A stretch of 8,518 nt of DNA from Candidatus Peribacteria bacterium (GTDB taxonomy: Bacteria > Patescibacteriota > Gracilibacteria > Peribacterales > Peribacteraceae), in contig JAAYXY010000022.1 of NCBI GenBank assembly GCA_012515645.1, positions 1 through 8,518 of the forward strand, written 5' to 3'. Position 1 is the stretch's first letter. Each line of letters opens with the position of its first letter. Shown in pieces: positions 1 to 7,777 of this stretch. Position numbers and translations under genes: made by a program. The notes beneath the pieces are model-generated. The model saw nothing but the letters and a program-made list of their open reading frames with translations, had not been told where the DNA came from and ran no database searches.

Positions 1-280
1 AACGAATGTGGTACATCGCATACGCATCTACGAACGAGGATTGAGCCTGGACAATCGCTTTACTCCCTGGAGAGACTGTGCCGGATTCTGGATGCTCCAA
101 GGAGAAGAATACGTAGAACTACACATAGAGCGTAAAAAAGGACAGGGAAACAATATATGCATCCAAACAGGCAAAGAAGATATCCGCACCATCCACGAAC
201 TGCTGTCGCAAGTACTCCCCTACATCGAAGGGAAGACTGAACATCCACTTGACACAATTGCAAGATTACTCAAAATATAA
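1..280 (+). CDS. 3' end of a CPR-type membrane-associated protein domain (partial)
   Basis: The reading frame is open from the window edge and stops with TAA at 278-280, leaving about 92 visible residues. A GTG at position 8 could be read as a start, but the frame continues upstream and the visible part already begins inside a beta-strand-like domain, so the true start is probably outside the window. The pattern is short strand (HRIRIYERGLSL), then TPW, an FWM core, alternating hydrophobic strands, and a helix ending near DTIARLLKI. From memory this resembles a domain found in many Patescibacteria proteins, where one or two membrane helices precede a segment of the form 'F/Y-P-W...FWI...L...D.LARLL'. 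The membrane part would lie outside the window, so that is inference. Its function is unknown. The stop is one base from the start of the giant gene that follows, so the two are likely cotranscribed and translationally coupled. Confidence 0.7.
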   Translation, partial: TNVVHRIRIYERGLSLDNRFTPWRDCAGFWMLQGEEYVELHIERKKGQGNNICIQTGKEDIRTIHELLSQVLPYIEGKTEHPLDTIARLLKI

Positions 281-281
281 C

Positions 282-3200
282 ATGTTGCGATGGATACACC
301 CGCATCACTTTGCCCGGTTCTCTGCGGAGAACCAACCAAAAGAACGACGGTTGCTGCGTCTTGCACACAGTGATGACCACAATACACAAAACACGCCGGA
401 GCAGATGGAACCGCTGTCAGAGACTCCTGGCACAACCCCCTCGGCACACATCCTGGAACTCATTGAGAAAAATCGCGCAGATGTAGCAGCCCTGCGTCCC
501 CGAATTATCCAAGCAGTCTGTTCCTCCCCCTCCCTGCTACGGCAATTACAACGACGCACGGACGATCCTCGGCAACGTGCAGCCATCGATGCACACATCA
601 ACGCGCTCTTCCGGGGCAAGGCAGATCAACCGTCGGAACAACTGCAGACAATGCTCGAATCCGCCCTGGATACACCACAGAAAACACTGGAACTGGCAGA
701 ACTCTTCGAGGGGCAAATGCAGAGTTTCTATGACGCCAAACGACAATTGGAAAACGTAAAGCTGCAGGAAGCTGCCAAAGTGGAAATAGAACTGAACCAG
801 AACGGCAAACTGGATCTGCTCACGCAACAGGACACCTGGGAAATCGCAGAAGTGCGTGCACTCCTGCACCGCATCGGCATAGAAGTACCCGATGACGGGG
901 CACAGGATGCAGAAACCAAGAGAACACTGCTCCTGCGGCTGCACAGTACGCTGCGAGCCGCACGCATCATTGCGCTGGTGGAAACGCAGAATTTCGGAAC
1001 GGAGACAACGCTGGATGAAGTGGAAGAAGCGGAGAAACGGTTCTTCGAACAACTGATCGATATCCGGCGCGTCGTGGATACGCACATCGTCCAGCGCGCC
1101 GCAGCATTGGAACAGGCGTATGAGAAAAAAATCCTCCCAATCAAACAACGCTATGCCAATGATCCGGAGCGCATTCCCTCGGAATTGCAGGTAAGTACAT
1201 CCGCATATGTGCGACGTATGGCGGAGATAGCGGACACTCTGTGCAGAGCACAACGCCAGAGCGCCGCAAAACGCCAAAACCTTCCTGCAATCACCGCCGC
1301 CTCGTACACGCAGGCGGCGCGCACAACGCTCCAGGAAATAGAAAACGTAGCATGGTTGGAACAAGACAAAGAAGAAAAAGCACTGCTTGCAGCCATGCTG
1401 GGCAAAGAACAGGAATCTGAATTGGGTTCAGACCGCCAGCAGCATGCCGAATCTATGGAATGGGCTAGGCGCATAGCGCCGCAGTACGCTGCAGCCATCA
1501 CACAACTGAAACAGGATCCGACACTCCTGGAGGAACAAACGAAACTGCACGGGCGCACGAACGGAAAACAGTGGCTGCAGGAAGTGCAAAACATAGCTGG
1601 GATGCTGCAACGTATCGCTGATGGATCACCAACACTGGAAGATACGGAGGAACTCTACCACACGTTCTCTTCGCAACAGGCACGGCAGCGACACGAACTG
1701 CTGATCGCAAGCATCCTATATAGCACAACCCGCAAGCACGCAATCACATCACAACAGAAACAAGAAGCAAAAAATGCTCCTGCGTTGTCTGCACTGCAGC
1801 AGCAGTATGACGCACTGCAGGAACGCCTGTTCCCCCAAGGCAACCTGCATCCGGCACTCCGTCACCAGGTCGTCACCCAAACAGGCATCGAACAGATGCT
1901 CCACGAACACGTTATCGGCATACGCAGCAAAATAGAAAACGGTAATTGCGCCAGTGGGCAGATAGGGCAGAGTGAACGCAACGCTGCAGCCGCCGAGATG
2001 CAACGACTCACAGAATGCGTTGTCTTGCTTGACGCGCTCAATCACGACGACGCATCGATCGTCATCGAAGCAGACCCGGAAACCTACCGGAGCATCGCCG
2101 GAACATTGGAGACCAACGGAAGCTACGATATCATCACAGGACGCATCTATTTAAACAAAACCGCACTACCCTCCACCGAACTGAAAGCTGGCACGCTGTA
2201 CCACGAAAAAGGCCACGCAATCTTGGATATCCTGGCACGGCGCACAGGAGTGCTGCCGGGCATATTCGTTGCCACGGGCACACTGCTGGCAACACGGCAC
2301 ACAGACGGCAGAACGTTCCAAGAACTCCTCGAAGCGCAAGCGCAGCGCTGGCGAATTGCCCATCTGGAAGAGAAATTATTGGCGCAGGAACGGGAAAACA
2401 TGCGTAAAGAACCACAGTTACATGGAACAGATAGAGAACGCACGGCACACGCGCGCGCAAAAGCACGATACAGAGAACTGCTCATAGACGAACTGCTCAA
2501 CAAGTACGCAAGCTGGCTGCAGAGCAACAGGAACACACCTGTAACGCAGGAAGAAGCAGCGCTCTTCGCGCTGCTGGATGGCGGAACATCAGTGGAACAC
2601 CACCTTGTACTTTCGGAAACAAGCGACGGCGATGCGACAGAAACAGATGACACGCAAACACCGCAAGAAACACGAACAGGCGGAAGCAGAAACAATGAAG
2701 ACATAGCAGACGTCGGGCAGAAATTCCGTGATACGCACCAGCAACTCAACACAATCGCCATATTCCTGGACTCCCATCCGACACTGCACAACAAGAAGGA
2801 ATGGCAGGAGTGGCTACAGAAAGCTCGCGGAATCGTGCAGGAAATCGAAAACGATTACAACGCAGGACATACCAACGAACAAGATGTCATAACGCAATTG
2901 GAAATCGCAAACCAGGAAATTAAAAAAAATAGCGATGCAGTAGAAAAATACCAGCAAGCCGAATTGGACCTCACCAAAGCATCCCCTACGGGAATAAGAG
3001 GCATCCGGGGAGTATTCGCGAATATACAGTGGCTCTGCCTGTACGACATCTACAACATGGTCAAAGATGCAGGCGAAGACATTCACCGCATCTGGAAACG
3101 CCGGGGAGAACGTGTACGCAACGAACTGGGTGAAACACTCACGAGTTGGGCACCGGATTCGTTCCCCTACGCTGGCCAGCTCAAGCACGAATACCACCGC

Positions 3201-4781
3201 CGCAGCGACGCATCCCGGCTGGAAGAAGTGGAACAATGGAAAAAAGCACTCAATGAAACCGACAGTTACAGTCTGCAGAATATGCTCACCCATACCCGCA
3301 ACCACGACCAGCTGCGGGCGATTTTAGAACTACTCTCGGACCGCGGACGCCTGAACTGGAACGACGAAGGGTTTTGGAACACGCTCAACGCGCTTTCCAA
3401 ATACTCCATGCCCATTGCCGCCTGCCGCAACAACGACGTCTTGCGAGACAAATGGCTGCAAAAACTCATCACCGACATCTGGGACGACAAAGAACACTGG
3501 TACAACTGGCGACGCACCAACGACAGTAACTACAACAGCGAAATGGAGAAATACACGCAGTACGTGGACCAACTGTCCAACGTAAGCAATGGACTGAGCG
3601 GTGAACTCGAAAACATGCTCAGGCTCTGGGTGGAATATCGCCAAGGTCCCCCAGGAGACATACCCAACGAGGTCAACCCACATAAATACGAAAAAATCCT
3701 GATATACGCCATTGGCAACGGCAAAATGCGCATGGAAGACAAATTCTTCTACCTCGTACAGGGAGTAGCAAATGGTTTACTCTCGATTGACCGCCTGCGC
3801 GTTCTGGCAGGCGAAGTGGGCGGCGTCTTGAACCAATTCCCACTGCTGGACTACTTCTACCAAAAGAATAACAGTTTGCCGGAAGTACAGGCACTCGCAA
3901 CACGCATGCGGGAAGCACCGTGGAGTTCGCCGGACGCATACAGACCAGGTGCAAAAACCACACTGTGGATCCACCTGGAAGCCACGCGCACGGAAAGCGC
4001 GCGACAGCGCATCAGCAAAGCGACCTCCGGTACGCGCCTGGAGAAGATCGACCATGAGGACATCCCCACAATGGTAAGCATTCTGGATTACGAAGGTATG
4101 AACCTGCTGTCCGACGTCGTGAGCGGCGGCCGCCTGCAGATGAGCCCGGAAGCGCAGAAGAACAGCTATACGGGCTTTGCAACACTCTGGCTTGCCAAAG
4201 CGCGTATCGTGCAACTGGAAGACAGGGGGCTGGCACGCTTTACCACACAGGACATCCGCGACATCGCGCGGTCCATGGCGGCATCAATCCACTTAGACAA
4301 CATTCTTACAGGCAACGCGACCGAAAAATCCGGGCGCGCCCGCCTAAGCTGGGGAGCGATCAACCAATCCCAGGGACCAAGTACAGGCGGGCACCTTGTG
4401 AAAAAAGTGCGCGACGGCAACTATGCATTCGTCCACCGCATCCTCGACGAGACCAATTTTAATTTTGCGAATGTGAAAGACAGGGAGGGAAATAATATAG
4501 AAAGGAAGGATTATGTGCGCCCGCAAGACGACCAATCCTCCAAAGGCGCAAACCACCAGAAGAGCATGTTCTATGCAACGGAATCATTTGCACAGCAGTT
4601 GGAAGATGCGCTGTTACAAAATCCCGAAACGGTAAAAGCAGTGCTGAGGGAATTCGCACGCCGTGCCGACACCAATGATCCATTACGCCTCATTCCGGAA
4701 CATGACACGAGCATCTCGTTAGAAGAAGCTGAAAGATACGTACAACAGCAACGACGGTCAACGTACGAGCTGGGATCGTGA
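282..4781 (+). CDS. Giant conserved CPR protein with central HExxH metallopeptidase-like motif
   Basis: About 1,499 residues from ATG 282. The frame also allows a TTG at 249, but ATG 282 follows the upstream stop by one base and is preferred although it has no Shine-Dalgarno. No signal peptide or clear membrane helix is seen, so the product is probably cytoplasmic. Residues 1 to about 600 are helix-rich, with many Q/E/L/A/R heptad-like stretches suggesting coiled coils. Residues 641-645 read HEKGH, a zinc HExxH motif, in LYHEKGHAILDIL after a strand (GRIYLN). A possible third ligand is Glu737 in DELLNKYASWL. A polar, acidic Thr/Asp/Glu linker spans roughly 778-807. Residues about 904-1499 form a Trp-rich, highly structured module (IWKRRGER, LNWNDEGFW, VNPHKYE, NGKMRMEDKFFYLVQG, LNQFPLLDYF) that resembles, from memory, large uncharacterised proteins in other Patescibacteria. 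It may be a peptidase or an inactive scaffold; substrate and role are unknown. Confidence 0.85.
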   Translation: MLRWIHPHHFARFSAENQPKERRLLRLAHSDDHNTQNTPEQMEPLSETPGTTPSAHILELIEKNRADVAALRPRIIQAVCSSPSLLRQLQRRTDDPRQRAAIDAHINALFRGKADQPSEQLQTMLESALDTPQKTLELAELFEGQMQSFYDAKRQLENVKLQEAAKVEIELNQNGKLDLLTQQDTWEIAEVRALLHRIGIEVPDDGAQDAETKRTLLLRLHSTLRAARIIALVETQNFGTETTLDEVEEAEKRFFEQLIDIRRVVDTHIVQRAAALEQAYEKKILPIKQRYANDPERIPSELQVSTSAYVRRMAEIADTLCRAQRQSAAKRQNLPAITAASYTQAARTTLQEIENVAWLEQDKEEKALLAAMLGKEQESELGSDRQQHAESMEWARRIAPQYAAAITQLKQDPTLLEEQTKLHGRTNGKQWLQEVQNIAGMLQRIADGSPTLEDTEELYHTFSSQQARQRHELLIASILYSTTRKHAITSQQKQEAKNAPALSALQQQYDALQERLFPQGNLHPALRHQVVTQTGIEQMLHEHVIGIRSKIENGNCASGQIGQSERNAAAAEMQRLTECVVLLDALNHDDASIVIEADPETYRSIAGTLETNGSYDIITGRIYLNKTALPSTELKAGTLYHEKGHAILDILARRTGVLPGIFVATGTLLATRHTDGRTFQELLEAQAQRWRIAHLEEKLLAQERENMRKEPQLHGTDRERTAHARAKARYRELLIDELLNKYASWLQSNRNTPVTQEEAALFALLDGGTSVEHHLVLSETSDGDATETDDTQTPQETRTGGSRNNEDIADVGQKFRDTHQQLNTIAIFLDSHPTLHNKKEWQEWLQKARGIVQEIENDYNAGHTNEQDVITQLEIANQEIKKNSDAVEKYQQAELDLTKASPTGIRGIRGVFANIQWLCLYDIYNMVKDAGEDIHRIWKRRGERVRNELGETLTSWAPDSFPYAGQLKHEYHRRSDASRLEEVEQWKKALNETDSYSLQNMLTHTRNHDQLRAILELLSDRGRLNWNDEGFWNTLNALSKYSMPIAACRNNDVLRDKWLQKLITDIWDDKEHWYNWRRTNDSNYNSEMEKYTQYVDQLSNVSNGLSGELENMLRLWVEYRQGPPGDIPNEVNPHKYEKILIYAIGNGKMRMEDKFFYLVQGVANGLLSIDRLRVLAGEVGGVLNQFPLLDYFYQKNNSLPEVQALATRMREAPWSSPDAYRPGAKTTLWIHLEATRTESARQRISKATSGTRLEKIDHEDIPTMVSILDYEGMNLLSDVVSGGRLQMSPEAQKNSYTGFATLWLAKARIVQLEDRGLARFTTQDIRDIARSMAASIHLDNILTGNATEKSGRARLSWGAINQSQGPSTGGHLVKKVRDGNYAFVHRILDETNFNFANVKDREGNNIERKDYVRPQDDQSSKGANHQKSMFYATESFAQQLEDALLQNPETVKAVLREFARRADTNDPLRLIPEHDTSISLEEAERYVQQQRRSTYELGS

Positions 4782-4823
4782 TGAGGATTGCGAAGTACGC
4801 AACGTGCCTGCATGCTGTACACC

Positions 4824-5252
4824 ATGCACGTCAGCATCACACGCATCGACCCCTCCCTCCCTCTACCCAAGTACGAATCGACGGGCGCCGTAGGATTTGA
4901 CTTTGTTACACGGCAAACAACGCACATTGAGCCGGGAGCAATAGCGTTGGTACCGGGAAATGTGATCGTGCAGGTGCCAGCGGGTTACGCGCTCCTGGTG
5001 CTGCCGCGCTCGTCATTGCCACGCAAAAAAGCACTGGTCTGCCCGCACAGCATCGGCATAATCGACCAGGATTACCACGGACCGAAAGATGAAATTTTTA
5101 TCCAGGTACGTAACACCGGTAGCGAAATCGTGACCGTGGAACGGGGGGAGCGCATAGCACAGGGTATGTTCGTACGCGTGGAACAGGCACAATGGAACGA
5201 AGTAGATGACCACGGTGCACCCACGCGCGGCGGATTCGGATCCACTGGGTAG
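4824..5252 (+). CDS. dut: dUTP diphosphatase (dUTPase)
   Basis: Hydrolyses dUTP to dUMP and pyrophosphate, keeping uracil out of DNA and supplying the dTMP precursor; the family is normally a cytosolic homotrimer. From ATG 4824 the protein is 142 residues, the usual compact size. All five family motifs are in order: GAVGFDFV (21-28), PRSSL (61-65), HSIGIIDQDYHGP (75-87) with the expected catalytic Asp81, RIAQGMFVRV (110-119), and RGGFGSTG (135-142), the P-loop-like tail that closes over the phosphates. In motif 3 the position usually held by Asn is His75 (CPHSIG where NSVG or NGIG is typical). ATG 4812 and TTG 4788 are in-frame alternatives; 4824 gives the usual N-terminus (MHVSITRIDPSLPLP). 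No start has a good Shine-Dalgarno. It lies 42 bases after the giant gene on the same strand and converges on ftsZ. Confidence 0.95.
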   Translation: MHVSITRIDPSLPLPKYESTGAVGFDFVTRQTTHIEPGAIALVPGNVIVQVPAGYALLVLPRSSLPRKKALVCPHSIGIIDQDYHGPKDEIFIQVRNTGSEIVTVERGERIAQGMFVRVEQAQWNEVDDHGAPTRGGFGSTG

Positions 5253-5264
5253 AAACGGAAATCT

Positions 5265-6518
5265 CTAGTTCTCTTCCTTGCGCACACTGCTCACCTTTTT
5301 GCGCATGAAAGCGGGAACTTCCAGCTCCTCTTCATTCAGATCCAGGCGCGTTGAACGCACATCGGTAGCACCGGCGTCACGCCGATCGGAACGCTGGGAA
5401 CGCTGCTCTCCGGCACGCATGCCGCCCGCAAACGTCTCTGTCAAAGAACGTGCAGCAGGCATGCCCATTGCAGAACGTGATGCCAGTTCTTCCGCATCAA
5501 AGCCCGTCGCGATCACCGTGCACTTCACTTCACCCGTGTAGTTTTCGTCGATCACAGCACCAAAGATGATGTTCGCATCAGGATCAGCTGCTTCGGTAAT
5601 AATGCGTGCGGCTTCATCGACCTCGAACATCGAAAGATCCGTGCCGCCTGTGATATTGAAGAGAATACCCTTGGCACCATCGATCGAAAGTTCCAGAAGA
5701 GGACTGTCTACCGCCGCGCGCGCGGCTTCCGCGGCGCGGCTGTCGCCCGTACCGTATCCAATGCCCATCAGCGCAGTGCCGGCGTCCTGCATAATAGCTT
5801 TGACGTCCGCGAAGTCGACGTTCACGAGACCGTGAACCGTGATGAGGCTGGAAATGCCTTCAATCGCATGCTGCAACACTTCATCCACAACTTGAAACGC
5901 CTCGGTAAGCGGCGTGGTTTTGTCGATGAGAGAGAGGATCTTATCGTTAGGAATAGTAATGAGGGTATCCACCTTTTCCTGCAAGTGCTCTAAAGCTTCC
6001 ATCGCCTGTTTGCCACGCTTGGCACCCTCAAAATTGAACGGCTTGGTTACAACACCCACTGTCAGTATTCCCATGCTACGCGCCAGATCTGCAATCACCG
6101 GAATACATCCGCTGCCGGTGCCGCCACCCAGACCCGCTGTCAGGAAAACCATATCCGATCCTTCCAGAGCGGATTTGAGCTCCTCGGTACTCTCTTCTGC
6201 CGCCTTTTTACCGACATCGGGATTGCCCCCTGCCCCCAAACCGCGCGTGGTACCGCGGCCAATGGTGATCTTGGTCGGCGCAGGATTGTGGTACAACGCC
6301 TGCATGTCCGTATTCACGGCAATGAAATCGACGCCCTGAACCTTGGCATCCACCATGCGGCGTACCGCATTACTGCCCCCGCCACCACCGCCCAGAACGC
6401 GGATAGTAGCGCCGGGCGTCGCATCGGGACGCACCTCGGTGGAAGAGGCACTATCCTGAGGATGGTGCATACCACTTCCTTTGGAACCATTGAAGAGAGA
6501 ACGGAGAGTATCGGACAT
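5265..6518 (-). CDS. ftsZ: Cell division GTPase FtsZ
   Basis: Tubulin-like GTPase that polymerises into the division ring; 417 residues from ATG 6518. The nucleotide-binding glycine loop is at 43-50 (GGGGGGSN, where GVGGGGSN is more usual). The tubulin signature GGGTGSG is at 131-137, in a form with Ser where many bacterial FtsZs have Thr. NPFNFEG-like residues PFNFEG lie at 160-165, and the T7 catalytic loop NVDFADVKAIM at 233-243. A charged linker of about 60 residues (341-400) leads to VPAFMRKK (401-408), which matches the conserved C-terminal peptide that binds FtsA. The N-terminal extension before the fold is about 36 residues. An internal ATG at 6470 (Met17) carries a good Shine-Dalgarno, whereas ATG 6518 is preceded by a 21-base pyrimidine run, so the true protein could be 401 residues. 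It follows ftsA by 26 bases on the same strand, as in most bacteria. Confidence 0.97.
   Translation of the reverse strand: MSDTLRSLFNGSKGSGMHHPQDSASSTEVRPDATPGATIRVLGGGGGGSNAVRRMVDAKVQGVDFIAVNTDMQALYHNPAPTKITIGRGTTRGLGAGGNPDVGKKAAEESTEELKSALEGSDMVFLTAGLGGGTGSGCIPVIADLARSMGILTVGVVTKPFNFEGAKRGKQAMEALEHLQEKVDTLITIPNDKILSLIDKTTPLTEAFQVVDEVLQHAIEGISSLITVHGLVNVDFADVKAIMQDAGTALMGIGYGTGDSRAAEAARAAVDSPLLELSIDGAKGILFNITGGTDLSMFEVDEAARIITEAADPDANIIFGAVIDENYTGEVKCTVIATGFDAEELASRSAMGMPAARSLTETFAGGMRAGEQRSQRSDRRDAGATDVRSTRLDLNEEELEVPAFMRKKVSSVRKEEN
6475..6482 (-). promoter_or_regulatory. Shine-Dalgarno-like site for an internal ftsZ start (Met17)
   Basis: On the minus strand AAAGGAAG lies just before an in-frame ATG at 6470-6468, with six bases between AAGGA and the ATG. 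This is the best-spaced Shine-Dalgarno-like site upstream of any start candidate in the window. It is inside the longer ftsZ frame, so it either marks the real start or makes a second, shorter form. Chance occurrence cannot be excluded. Confidence 0.45.
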
Positions 6519-6539
6519 GGAAGAGAGGAGAAAAAGAAG
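6519..6539 (-). promoter_or_regulatory. Pyrimidine-only leader immediately before ftsZ ATG 6518
   Basis: Read on the minus strand, these 21 bases are all C or T and end in CTCTCTTCC directly against the ATG. No purine-rich ribosome site is present. They fill most of the 26-base gap between the ftsA stop and this ATG. The same nine bases CTCTCTTCC precede the ftsA ATG one base further away. If functional, the tract would recruit ribosomes by a route other than anti-Shine-Dalgarno pairing, for example by ribosomal protein S1; that is inference. Confidence 0.4.
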
Positions 6540-6544
6540 CAGAA

Positions 6545-7777
6545 TTATGGAAGGAGGCTCTTCACCCAGCTGCCAACACGCTGCGCTGCGCGACCGAACT
6601 GGAATGAGCCGGAACGCGGCAATTGGTTGCCCTCACGAATACCCCAAACAAGCGTGCCGAGAGCAGTGGCATACGCCGGATCATCAACTTTCTCAATCAC
6701 ACCGCCAATGTCTACGGGGAATCCCATTTGTACAGGCAAACCCAAAACATCGCGCACGAGATCCAGGACACCGGGCGCTTTCACCGCTGCACCGGTGAGC
6801 AGTACACCGGCCGGCAGCATGCCGCTGCGACCGATCTTCTGCAGCTCCTCCTTCACAAGCGTGAAAATCTCAAAGTACCGCGCCTGCATGATCTCCGCCA
6901 TGTACCGCTTGCTCACCGTCTGAGTATCGACCTTGCTCACGGAAGAAAGATCGATCATTTCGCGTTCCGCAACTTCGCTCGGCAGGACTGAACCGAATTC
7001 GATCTTGATCTTCTCCGCCGTATCAATGGACGTACGCATGCCAATGGCGATGTCGTTGGTAACGCTCTCACCACCAATAGGCAACGTTACGGAGTGCAGA
7101 ATGCTCCCCTCCTCAAAGACCGCCAGACTCGTGCAACCAGCGCCGATGTCGAGAACGGCAACACCTAATTCCTTCTGACGCTTGGTAAGCACCGCTTCCG
7201 AAGCGGCAATCGTCGCAGGCACCATGCCATCGATATCCACACCCGCCTGGTCCACGCACTTCTCCACGTTTTTCACATGCTGTACATGCCCGGTAATGAT
7301 GTGCGCTTCCACCTCCAGGCGGATACCGGTCATACCAACAGGATTCGTAATGCCCCGTTGCTCATCCACGGCGTACGCCTTGGGTTCGATGTGCAGGATC
7401 CTCCTGTTCGTGGGAATACTGACCGCCTGGGCGGCGTCCAGAACGCGCGCCACATCGTCCACGGTAATCTCGGAACCGGAAATAGCGATCACACCGCGAC
7501 TATCGAACGCCTCGATATGCGCGCCACTCATGCCAACAAGCACATGGTTGATGGGGACACCCGCCATGCGCTCCGCATCTTCCAAAGACGCAATGATGTT
7601 ATGGATGAGCTCCTCTACATCAATGACGTGCCCCTTGCGCAAACCGAGTGACGGCGAAAGACCGACGCCGATCACATTGGGCACCTGCTGATTCGATTCA
7701 CCGTCAGAGACGGCGACAACGGTACGGATTTTTGCGCTGCCAATATCCAGACTGGCAAGAACGCGTTCGCGGGGCAT
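6545..7777 (-). CDS. ftsA: Cell division protein FtsA
   Basis: Actin-like ATPase that anchors FtsZ filaments to the cytoplasmic membrane and helps recruit later division proteins; 410 residues, normal for the family. The phosphate-1 motif LDIGSAK is at 10-16. The FtsA-specific 1C (SHS2) domain follows at roughly 80-165 (INHVLVGMSGAHIEA at its start). Phosphate-2 LDIGAGCTS is at 209-217, and PIGGESVTNDIA at 233-244. The adenosine motif is LTGAAVKAPG (327-336), where LTGG is usual. The last 15 residues form the expected amphipathic membrane helix (VGSWVKSLLP). ATG 7777 gives the family's usual opening (MPRERVLASLDIG), so the start is secure although no Shine-Dalgarno precedes it; CTCTCTTCCC does. 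It is first of a two-gene unit with ftsZ. No ftsQ or mur gene lies upstream: the neighbour is a 5' nuclease gene 245 bases away. Confidence 0.96.
   Translation of the reverse strand: MPRERVLASLDIGSAKIRTVVAVSDGESNQQVPNVIGVGLSPSLGLRKGHVIDVEELIHNIIASLEDAERMAGVPINHVLVGMSGAHIEAFDSRGVIAISGSEITVDDVARVLDAAQAVSIPTNRRILHIEPKAYAVDEQRGITNPVGMTGIRLEVEAHIITGHVQHVKNVEKCVDQAGVDIDGMVPATIAASEAVLTKRQKELGVAVLDIGAGCTSLAVFEEGSILHSVTLPIGGESVTNDIAIGMRTSIDTAEKIKIEFGSVLPSEVAEREMIDLSSVSKVDTQTVSKRYMAEIMQARYFEIFTLVKEELQKIGRSGMLPAGVLLTGAAVKAPGVLDLVRDVLGLPVQMGFPVDIGGVIEKVDDPAYATALGTLVWGIREGNQLPRSGSFQFGRAAQRVGSWVKSLLP

Noticed and set aside
8..280. GTG at 8 as the true start of the first gene
   Set aside because: The frame is open to the window edge and the visible protein begins inside a domain, so the gene is treated as partial.
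249..281. TTG at 249 as start of the giant protein
   Set aside because: It overlaps the end of the upstream gene by 32 bases, has no ribosome site and adds only 11 unremarkable residues; ATG 282 directly after the stop is simpler.
546..1364. 272-residue minus-strand reading frame opposite the giant gene
   Set aside because: Cys/Phe/Arg-rich composition with no recognisable motif; it mirrors the codon bias of the real gene on the other strand. The same applies to 2147-2794 (-).
4513..4635. Internal ATG after AAGGAAGG as a gene inside the giant ORF
   Set aside because: Out of frame and only about 40 codons, with low-complexity basic content; probably chance.
4788..4823. TTG 4788 start giving a 154-residue dUTPase
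   Set aside because: The purine-rich AGGA abuts the TTG with no spacer, and the added residues precede the normal dUTPase N-terminus; ATG 4824 fits the family better.
4781..4900. ATG overlapping the giant gene's stop (TGATG) as a coupled start
   Set aside because: It opens a 39-codon frame out of phase with dUTPase, rich in His/Arg/Pro, with no recognisable features.
5914..6339. Plus-strand reading frames opposite ftsZ and ftsA (also 6288-6923 and 7182-7691)
   Set aside because: Ser/Thr/Ala/Arg-rich shadows of well-identified genes, with no motifs of their own.
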